From: Litoreibacter janthinus | GTDB taxonomy: Bacteria; Pseudomonadota; Alphaproteobacteria; Rhodobacterales; Rhodobacteraceae | Assembly (NCBI RefSeq): GCF_900111945.1 | Contig: NZ_FOYO01000002.1 | Span: 1-64,000 of the forward strand | Direction: 5' to 3' | DNA: 64,000 bases | The notes under the pieces: generated by a model | What the model was told of the DNA's origin: nothing | Database searches by the model: none | The model's input: only the letters and a program-made list of their open reading frames with translations | Part shown: in pieces, positions 8,764 to 14,899 of the stretch | Position numbering within the stretch: the first letter of the stretch is position 1 | Layout of the letters: each line of letters opens with the position of its first letter | Made by a program: the position numbers and the translations under genes

Positions 8764-11361
8764 CTAGATGAATGTCTCGGACAACAGGTTCCCGCCGCTA
8801 TCAAAGACCCGATTATAGCTGTCCCACGCATATGCATCATCCACATCAAACAACACGATCTGATAGTTGCCATTGTCGTAATTGGTCAGCTTCTTGAACA
8901 TGTCGCCAGAGTCATCGCGGCTCTCGACAATATTGGTCCATGACTGATCGGCATTTACATCCAATATCAGGCGGGTCTGCTCGCCGCTATCGTAATTCGT
9001 CCGCTTGTCGTAAAGATCGCCCGAGGCATTGCGGTACTCGAACAACGTGTCCCAAGAGGAACTGTCGTCGAAATCGAAAATTACGCGCAGTTGGTTGCCG
9101 CCATCGTAGTTGGTGCGCTTGTCATAGAGGTTGCCGCCCGCGTCGCGCAATTCTTGCACGGTGCTCCACGTTTGGGAGCCGTCGGTATCAAAGATAAGCC
9201 GAAGTTCATTGCCAGCGTCGTATTTGGTCCGTTTGTCGTAAAGCTCGTTTGCGCTGTCGCGATATTCGGTGATCGTGTCCCAAACCTGCGCGCTCGTGGC
9301 ATCGCTGATGGTCCGGATTTGCACACCTGTGTCGTAGTTGATGCGTTCTTCATACTCTTGGTCCGCATCGTTGTAATACGTCACAATGCTTTCCCACGTG
9401 CGCGTCGATCCATAGTCCAGCATCGTCTCTCGCGACAACCCGCTGTCGTAGTTGATGGTCACCTGCGACAGGAAGCCTTCGCTGGCATACTCAAGGTGTT
9501 TCGACTCGAAACTCTCCGCCGTACCGTAATCATAGATCGATAGCGTCAAGCCACCGAGGCTGAACTCCTGAGGCGATGCCAGACCGGAGTCCAGATCAGC
9601 CGACAGCGTCGAGCTATTGGTAGAGACGATGGCCACGTTCCCGTTTGTGGAATCAACGTCGATGAAAATTCCGTCGATCAGGAAGTCAGAGCCGGATTGC
9701 GTCAGGGTGTAATTGGCGTTGCCTTCCAGATAGATGACGTCCCCAATCACCTCGCCGGTGGTCTCGTTCACGCTCGAGAACGTGTAATCCGCGACCGTGC
9801 CGTTACGGGAATTGAACATGAAGAAGTCCGTTCCGACGCCACCCATCATGACGTCACCCGCCTGACCGCCACCGTACATCAGATCACTGCCGATGCCGCC
9901 GCTTAGATCGTCATCACCGCCGCCACCTGCAAGCAGGTTGTCCGCGTCGTTGCCAGTGATCGTATCAGCGCCCGCGCCGGAAATGACAGCCTCGATGACC
10001 GTATCGGAGAAGATTGTCATGTTGCCAACAAGGCCTTCCAAATTGGAAATGGACCCCGGCGTCAGATCAATCAAGTTGTCATATGTGGAAAAGGCCAGGT
10101 TCAGAAGGTCGAGACCACCGTCATCGATAATCGTGAACGTCGCCGGATAGATTGATGTGAGCACATCGTAAACGCCACCCGCTGTGGACCCGAATCCGTA
10201 GACCGTGTTGCCATCCTGAATCGTACCCGGATCACCGTAAAGCGCCTGAATCGCTGCAATGTCCGCAATCATCGGCGTGACAGCGTAGGCGAAAGAGGCG
10301 CTAATGTTCGTGTTCTCGGATTGCGAGAAATAGGACATGATCGACATCTGCCAGCTATCATTCAGATAGTTGTTATCAATGCCAAATGTCGCGTTCCCGT
10401 TGTAGTTGCCACCGTGGCCCAAACCAAGCGTGTGTCCGATTTCGTGGATGTAGGTTTGCAAGGAATTGGTTGCGTAGTCGATATAGACGTCATTCGCACC
10501 AGGCCCGGTCGATTCCCAATCGAATGCAATCCAGTCCGACCCGATGTTGATTTCGGCATCCGTAATCTTGTTGCTCCCGTTGGTGCCAAAAGTCGCGTAG
10601 GCACTTCCAAGGTCGTTGTCGTCGAAAATAATGCCGAAGTCGCCGGAGTTCAGATCGGCCAAAACGAACTCGATGCCGGAAACCAGTGTCCAAGCTTCAA
10701 GGGCTGCCAAGGCGAACGCCACGCCGCCTTTGTCCAATCCGCTTAGATCGACCGGGATCTCGTCTCCCGCTACGACATCCCACATTGCTGGTGTCGCGCT
10801 GCTAGAGCCGTTGGACCATTCCCAGTAGTCCACTGTCAGCTGTGTTACGACTTCAGCGACCGTGTATTCCTCCAAAGGCGCTGGAATCGAGATGTCGGTG
10901 CTCAATGTATAAGACCCGGCGCTATCCCCGAAATAGTCCTCGACGGCGACATAATAGGTCTGTGTAGATCCCGTGTTATTAACGAAGTTCAGGGTCGAGC
11001 TATCCGCCGTAAAACTGGATTCACCGGACACAAAAGCGCCGTTACTATCCAGCAGGAACAGTGTAGGGTCCTCTACTGCGCCCGCGCCAAAAGCGCCCAT
11101 GAAAACAGTGGCGGCCTCACCGTCATCAAGGACGATCCGGACCCAATCCGAGTCACCGACAGTCCCGATCGAGCCGTAAAGAACGTCCCCGTCTTCAAGT
11201 GTCATGGTGGTTGAGATGGACGCAGCAATGTCCGTCGTTTCAGTGTACGTGGAATTTGCATACAAGGGGCCGCTATCTGCGGAGCTATTGGTTTCTACCT
11301 CGTGATCGTGACCGTCAGATCGCGCGCCGCCAGTCTCATGTGCATGAACAGAAGTAGACAT
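8764..11361 (-). CDS. Secreted M10 (serralysin-type) metalloprotease with PPC-like domain, RTX repeats and six C-terminal 38-residue repeats
   Basis: 865 residues with no Sec signal, as expected for type I secretion. A PPC-like beta domain lies at about 45-155. The zinc motif HEIGHTLGLGH holds His306, Glu307, His310 and His316, with Met-turn SIMSYF downstream, so the metzincin active site is complete. Glycine/aspartate-rich nonapeptides (GADTITGNDADNLLAGGGG, GGIGSDLMYGG) form a short calcium-binding RTX block. Residues 638-865 are six tandem 38-residue units ending at the C-terminus, instead of the usual serralysin secretion tail. The ATG shares its A with the TAA stop of the upstream small gene, so the two are coupled. 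No HlyB/HlyD/TolC genes are in the window. The function is probably extracellular proteolysis; the target is unknown. Confidence 0.88.
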   Translation of the reverse strand: MSTSVHAHETGGARSDGHDHEVETNSSADSGPLYANSTYTETTDIAASISTTMTLEDGDVLYGSIGTVGDSDWVRIVLDDGEAATVFMGAFGAGAVEDPTLFLLDSNGAFVSGESSFTADSSTLNFVNNTGSTQTYYVAVEDYFGDSAGSYTLSTDISIPAPLEEYTVAEVVTQLTVDYWEWSNGSSSATPAMWDVVAGDEIPVDLSGLDKGGVAFALAALEAWTLVSGIEFVLADLNSGDFGIIFDDNDLGSAYATFGTNGSNKITDAEINIGSDWIAFDWESTGPGANDVYIDYATNSLQTYIHEIGHTLGLGHGGNYNGNATFGIDNNYLNDSWQMSIMSYFSQSENTNISASFAYAVTPMIADIAAIQALYGDPGTIQDGNTVYGFGSTAGGVYDVLTSIYPATFTIIDDGGLDLLNLAFSTYDNLIDLTPGSISNLEGLVGNMTIFSDTVIEAVISGAGADTITGNDADNLLAGGGGDDDLSGGIGSDLMYGGGQAGDVMMGGVGTDFFMFNSRNGTVADYTFSSVNETTGEVIGDVIYLEGNANYTLTQSGSDFLIDGIFIDVDSTNGNVAIVSTNSSTLSADLDSGLASPQEFSLGGLTLSIYDYGTAESFESKHLEYASEGFLSQVTINYDSGLSRETMLDYGSTRTWESIVTYYNDADQEYEERINYDTGVQIRTISDATSAQVWDTITEYRDSANELYDKRTKYDAGNELRLIFDTDGSQTWSTVQELRDAGGNLYDKRTNYDGGNQLRVIFDFDDSSSWDTLFEYRNASGDLYDKRTNYDSGEQTRLILDVNADQSWTNIVESRDDSGDMFKKLTNYDNGNYQIVLFDVDDAYAWDSYNRVFDSGGNLLSETFI
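8767..9450 (-). repeat. Six tandem 38-codon repeats in the protease C-terminus
   Basis: Each unit begins Y-D-x-G and follows roughly YDxGxxxRxIxDxxxxxxW, then a Y/E-x-R-D stretch, G-(N/D)-L-Y-D-K-R-T-N. All six count to exactly 38 residues without gaps. Units 3-5 are closest to each other; unit 6 is the most diverged. A half unit (residues ~620-637) precedes the first. Confidence 0.88.
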
Positions 11362-11837
11362 TATTTATCACCCTTTTGTAGAGGCCGGTCTCCAGACCGG
11401 ATGGAACTAGATAAATCCGCAGCAATGCGGCTCTGAGAAAGCAGCGACGCAAAAAGACCGCTAAATTTTATTTGATCTGAGCCGCCGTCAACCATGACAC
11501 GCCGGCGGGTCACGGGATCGCCCATTTTGGTATCGCCCGCAGCCACCCATGACAGATGGCCTTCGACTGTGGTCCTAGACAGCTCGTCCAAACGAAGCTG
11601 GACAGTCACTGCACCTATATCTGTGGCCCCGGACTGCTTGATGAGAACTGGACGCCCGGTCCGCTCTTCCAAAAGATTTGCAAACAAACCGCAGGCGTCA
11701 ATTTCAGAAGTAATGTTGCCGGAGCATTCAACAATGACAGGTGGCTGCATGGCTACCTTCTTCGACAATGCGGGAACGCCTGAAACAGATGCCGCAAAAA
11801 TGGTCGCGGATAGCAGCATAAGACATCCCAGTTTCAT
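11361..11837 (-). CDS. Small exported protein of unknown function, upstream of the M10 protease
   Basis: 158 residues from the ATG at 11837, chosen because it begins a clean Sec signal peptide (MKLGCLMLLSATIFAASVSG). A longer in-frame start would place 12 charged residues ahead of it. The mature part has two cysteines (ECSGNI and DACGLF) that could pair, and no family I recognise. Its stop overlaps the protease start by one base, so it is cotranslated with the protease. A small periplasmic protein coupled to a metalloprotease could be an inhibitor or chaperone, as with serralysin inhibitors, but no inhibitor signature is visible and that remains a guess. Confidence 0.7.
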   Translation of the reverse strand: MKLGCLMLLSATIFAASVSGVPALSKKVAMQPPVIVECSGNITSEIDACGLFANLLEERTGRPVLIKQSGATDIGAVTVQLRLDELSRTTVEGHLSWVAAGDTKMGDPVTRRRVMVDGGSDQIKFSGLFASLLSQSRIAADLSSSIRSGDRPLQKGDK

Positions 11838-11932
11838 TTCTTCATAATAAATTAACCGTTCAGGCCTTAGCAATGGAATAAACCCGAACGAGGCTTCCGG
11901 TCTCTATAATTAAGAAATAAGACGAAAACACG

Positions 11933-11954
11933 AAAAACTGGCCGTTTTTCGGCC
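11933..11954 (-). terminator. Rho-independent terminator candidate after the SDR gene
   Basis: On the minus strand the stem GGCCG, loop AAAAA and CGGCC (11954-11940) is followed by AGTTTTTCG. It lies about 65 bases past the SDR stop codon and before the small secreted protein gene. Confidence 0.7.
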
Positions 11955-11970
11955 TTATTTCCAAGGGACT

Positions 11971-11990
11971 CGAGATAAAAAAGTATCTCG
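11971..11990. repeat. Perfect inverted repeat CGAGATA / TATCTCG
   Basis: Two 7-base arms are separated by AAAAAG. It sits between the SDR stop and the terminator stem and could be a second terminator hairpin or a protein-binding dyad. Confidence 0.5.
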
Positions 11991-12019
11991 GCAAAAATCC
12001 CCAAAAAAACTCCGACCGC

Positions 12020-12784
12020 TTACCGTGGCGGCAAGCGCACCGCCCCGTCCAAACGGATGGTGGTCCCGTTCAGATAGGGATTCTCTACGATCTGGCTGGC
12101 CATCAAGGCGAACTCGCGGGGATCGCCAAGCCGGGTCGGGAACTGGATATCAGACGTGATCTTTTGGGTCACCTCGTCTGGCAGGCCTTCCATCATCGGG
12201 GTGTGAAACAGGCCCGGCGCGATGGCAACCACGCGGATCGCGTTGCGCGCGAACTCCCGCGCGGCGGGCAAACACAGCGCTGCTACCGCCCCCTTGGAGG
12301 CTGCATAAGCCGCCTGCCCGACCTGCCCGTCCTGCCACGCGACGGACGAAGTATTGATGACCACCCCCCGTTCCCCTGTGTTGGTCAGCTCCAGCTTTTC
12401 CATCCGCACGGCGGCATGGCTCATCACGTTATAAGTGCCGAACAGGTTGACGCGCAGGGTCCGCTCGAACACGTCGATCGACAGCTTGCTTTCCCGTCCG
12501 ACGATGCGCGCTGCCGGTGCTATTCCGGCGCAATTGACGACGATACGCGGAGCGCCACCAAGCTGGTCCACCGCCGCGTCGAACGCGGCGTCGACGGCAC
12601 CCGCATCGGACACGTCAGCTTGTACCGCGCAGCCGCCGATTTCGTCTGCCACGGCTTGCGCTCGCGGCAAATCAAAGTCCAACACCGCAACGCGGGCGCC
12701 TTTTTGGGTGAGCAGGCGCGCCGTTGCCGCCCCTAGACCACTACCACCACCGCTTACCAACGCCAAAGAGCCAGAAATTTCCAT
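12020..12784 (-). CDS. SDR-family oxidoreductase, 3-hydroxyacyl-CoA dehydrogenase type-2-like
   Basis: This 254-residue classical short-chain dehydrogenase has cofactor motif GGGSGLGAATA, an acidic residue after strand two (VLDFDL) that favours NAD, then VNCAGIAPAAR and the catalytic set Ser (NTSSVAWQ), Tyr-x3-Lys in AAYAASKG. The segments GQVGQAAYAASKG and APGLFHTPMMEGLP resemble the HSD17B10/3-hydroxyacyl-CoA dehydrogenase type-2 group, so NAD-dependent oxidation of short 3-hydroxyacyl-CoA is the best guess. It follows the formate dehydrogenase operon in the same direction but is separated from it by 101 bases containing a hairpin, so it may be a separate unit. Confidence 0.85.
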   Translation of the reverse strand: MEISGSLALVSGGGSGLGAATARLLTQKGARVAVLDFDLPRAQAVADEIGGCAVQADVSDAGAVDAAFDAAVDQLGGAPRIVVNCAGIAPAARIVGRESKLSIDVFERTLRVNLFGTYNVMSHAAVRMEKLELTNTGERGVVINTSSVAWQDGQVGQAAYAASKGAVAALCLPAAREFARNAIRVVAIAPGLFHTPMMEGLPDEVTQKITSDIQFPTRLGDPREFALMASQIVENPYLNGTTIRLDGAVRLPPR

Positions 12785-12846
12785 GGGACACCTAAATTTT
12801 TTATATTTATCAATGCATTAGCAAGGATTATAGATCACTCGAACGC

Positions 12847-12864
12847 TGGCCCACAAGTGGGCCA
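12847..12864. repeat. Perfect inverted repeat TGGCCCAC / GTGGGCCA
   Basis: Two 8-base arms flank AA in the gap between the 44-codon gene and the SDR gene. No T-run follows on the minus strand, so it is either a weak terminator or an operator for the SDR gene. Confidence 0.5.
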
Positions 12865-12885
12865 ATCGCCAACGAGCCCGCTGCC

Positions 12886-13020
12886 TTACCCGTCGTCTCC
12901 GACGCGTGCGTTCGGGCTGGTTGTGGTTGTTTCAGCCGAGAAGTTCATCCCCTTGAGGATGAGGTTCATGCCAACGGTTATGACAACCGCTGCGCAGAGT
13001 GCTGCGATAAACGCTTTCAT
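12886..13020 (-). CDS. 44-residue membrane peptide at the end of the formate dehydrogenase operon
   Basis: The ATG at 13020 lies two bases after the TGA of the gamma-subunit gene and is preceded by a near-perfect Shine-Dalgarno (AAGGAGG) inside that gene's last codons. The product begins MKAFIAALCAAVVITVGMNL and ends in a polar tail, TTTTSPNARVGDDG. It is a single hydrophobic helix, either an uncleaved anchor or a signal peptide with a short mature tail. The ribosome site and spacing make it a convincing gene despite its size. Its place suggests a small accessory subunit of the membrane formate dehydrogenase, but no function is known to me. Confidence 0.65.
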   Translation of the reverse strand: MKAFIAALCAAVVITVGMNLILKGMNFSAETTTTSPNARVGDDG

Positions 13021-13022
13021 GC

Positions 13023-14210
13023 TCAGGCCTCCTTCGCTGCTGCTGCGGGCTCTTTGGTTTTGACTTCTTCAACCCAAAGACTGTGGTGCTCGCGGGCCCA
13101 TTGCTCTTCCACTTGGCCGGAGCCCATGGCGTCAAAGGCGCCCTCCATCCCGACAGACCCGATATAGATATGGGCAAAGACAATCGCGATCAGAACCAGA
13201 GATACGATGGCATGCCACAGTTGGGCGAATTGCATTTCCTCTTGCGGTGTCAGGGTCGTGGGCAGCTCCGCCAGACCGACCCAACCCGGCGCACCAATTG
13301 CATTCAGTTTCGCAAATGTGGGCGCGAACAGCTGTAGGTCGAACGGGAACAGCAACGACACGCCAGTCAGCGAAATGGACCCCCCAAGAAGGATCACCGA
13401 CCAGAAAATCAGCTTCTGGCCCGCGTTGAACTTCTTGGCCGGAGGATGCCCCTTGGTGAAGATGCCGCCGCCTTTGGCCAACCAATTCAGATCGGTGCGG
13501 TCCGGCAGGTTATGCACCACCCAGACCACAAAAATGATGACCAACGCCACGATGAACGCCCACGAAATGTTGTTGTGAACCCATTTCGACCCGATCGCGA
13601 TGGTCGAAAACGCGTCATGCCCGAAGTTGGGGATCAACACTTTCCGCCCGAACAGCGAAATCAGGCCGGTCAGCCCCAGCACAAGAAATGATACGGCCAG
13701 CAGCCAATGACCAAACCGCTCGAACGCCTTGAAACGCTCGATCTTGCGGCCGGTCTTTTCGCCATCGATGCGGATACGGCCGCGGATCAGATAAAACAGC
13801 GCCAGCAGCACCAATGTGCCAGCCAGCAAGTAGCCGCCATAGGTCAGCAGCGGGCCTTCGCGGAACTCGAGCCACCACATGCCGCCATCTTGGATTAGCG
13901 TCTCCGCGGCAGGGCCGCGCGACTGCGTGGTAATGTCGGCACTGCCATAACGGAACGCACGCCACAGCTCAGGGTCGGACGATCCGCCAAGGGTTCCCAA
14001 CTGGCCGGTCGTGGGCGCGGCACGGGCTGGATCGCCTGTCGCGTCACTGCGGAAGCTGTCGTCAATCGCCTGACCCGCCTGCCGCGCCAGAATATCTTCA
14101 AGCGTTTGGGCACCACCCGTGCTGGCGCGAGAATCCGCGACTCCGTCCTGCGCGGCGACGGGGCCAAGAAGGGCAAAGACAGAGAACAGGATGATCAGCA
14201 TAAAGCGCAT
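13023..14210 (-). CDS. fdoI: Formate dehydrogenase gamma subunit (cytochrome b)
   Basis: 395 residues from the ATG at 14210, preceded by AAGGAAG. This start gives a cleavable signal peptide ending LLGPVAAQ. A periplasmic stretch of about 100 residues precedes four membrane segments: GYLLAGTLVLLALFYLI, WLLAVSFLVLGLTGLISLFG, ISWAFIVALVIIFVVWVV and later pairs. Histidines in ERFGHWLL, WVHNNISW, LWHAIV and AHIYIG are candidates for the heme b ligands of this family. It should anchor the periplasmic alpha/beta dimer and pass electrons from formate to quinone. The long N-terminal extension is common in alphaproteobacterial homologues and absent from the E. coli protein. Confidence 0.9.
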   Translation of the reverse strand: MRFMLIILFSVFALLGPVAAQDGVADSRASTGGAQTLEDILARQAGQAIDDSFRSDATGDPARAAPTTGQLGTLGGSSDPELWRAFRYGSADITTQSRGPAAETLIQDGGMWWLEFREGPLLTYGGYLLAGTLVLLALFYLIRGRIRIDGEKTGRKIERFKAFERFGHWLLAVSFLVLGLTGLISLFGRKVLIPNFGHDAFSTIAIGSKWVHNNISWAFIVALVIIFVVWVVHNLPDRTDLNWLAKGGGIFTKGHPPAKKFNAGQKLIFWSVILLGGSISLTGVSLLFPFDLQLFAPTFAKLNAIGAPGWVGLAELPTTLTPQEEMQFAQLWHAIVSLVLIAIVFAHIYIGSVGMEGAFDAMGSGQVEEQWAREHHSLWVEEVKTKEPAAAAKEA

Positions 14211-14293
14211 CGGGTGCTTCCTTGCATGTAAATCAAAAATGGGACGGCCCAGATTGAGCCGCCCCTGATGTCTCAAATCACAAAGCGGCGGTG

Positions 14294-14887
14294 TCAGCCA
14301 CCCTTTTGATCATAGGCAGTGCCCCAACCCCAAGCGCCGGACCCGAACCCACGGGCGACGACGCGCTCGCGGTAGATGCCCGACACCACGTCACCGTCAC
14401 CGGCAAGCAGGGCCTTGGTAGCGCACATTTCGGCGCAGATGGGCAGCTTGCCCTCGGCGATCCGGTTGCGGCCGTATTTGGAGAACTCCGCGTTCGAGTT
14501 GTTCTCTTCAGGGCCACCGGCGCAGAAGGTGCACTTGTCCATCTTGCCGCGCGAGCCGAAGTTGCCCGCTTGCGGATATTGCGGCGCACCGAACGGGCAC
14601 GCATAGAAGCAATAGCCGCAGCCGATGCAGAGGTCCTTGGAGTGCAGCACCACACCGTCATCGGTCTGGTAGAAGCAGTCCACAGGGCACACCGCCATGC
14701 AGGGCGCGTCCGAGCAGTGCATACACGCGACCGAGATCGACCGCTCCCCCGGTTTGCCGTCATTGATCGTGACGACCTTCCGGCGGTTGATGCCCCAAGG
14801 CACTTCGTGCTCGTTCTTACACGCGGTGACGCAGGCGTTGCATTCAATGCAGCGTTCAGCGTCGACGAGGAATTTTGCTCTAGCCAT
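14294..14887 (-). CDS. fdoH: Formate dehydrogenase beta subunit, iron-sulfur protein
   Basis: This 197-residue protein has the four cysteine groups of a 4x[4Fe-4S] electron-transfer subunit: CIECNACVTACKNE, CMHCSDAPCMAVCPVDC, CIGCGYCFYACPFG and CTFC followed by CAEMC. It should relay electrons from the alpha subunit's cluster to the heme b subunit. It is about 100 residues shorter than E. coli FdnH/FdoH and lacks their C-terminal membrane anchor, as in the FDH-3 type of this order. The stop lies 83 bases before the gamma-subunit start. Confidence 0.92.
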   Translation of the reverse strand: MARAKFLVDAERCIECNACVTACKNEHEVPWGINRRKVVTINDGKPGERSISVACMHCSDAPCMAVCPVDCFYQTDDGVVLHSKDLCIGCGYCFYACPFGAPQYPQAGNFGSRGKMDKCTFCAGGPEENNSNAEFSKYGRNRIAEGKLPICAEMCATKALLAGDGDVVSGIYRERVVARGFGSGAWGWGTAYDQKGG

Positions 14888-14899
14888 CGTCAGTCTCCC

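Noticed and set aside
8767..9450. Repeats considered as a CRISPR or DNA satellite
   Set aside because: The 114-base units are conserved as 38-residue protein units in frame, diverged at DNA level, and without spacers.
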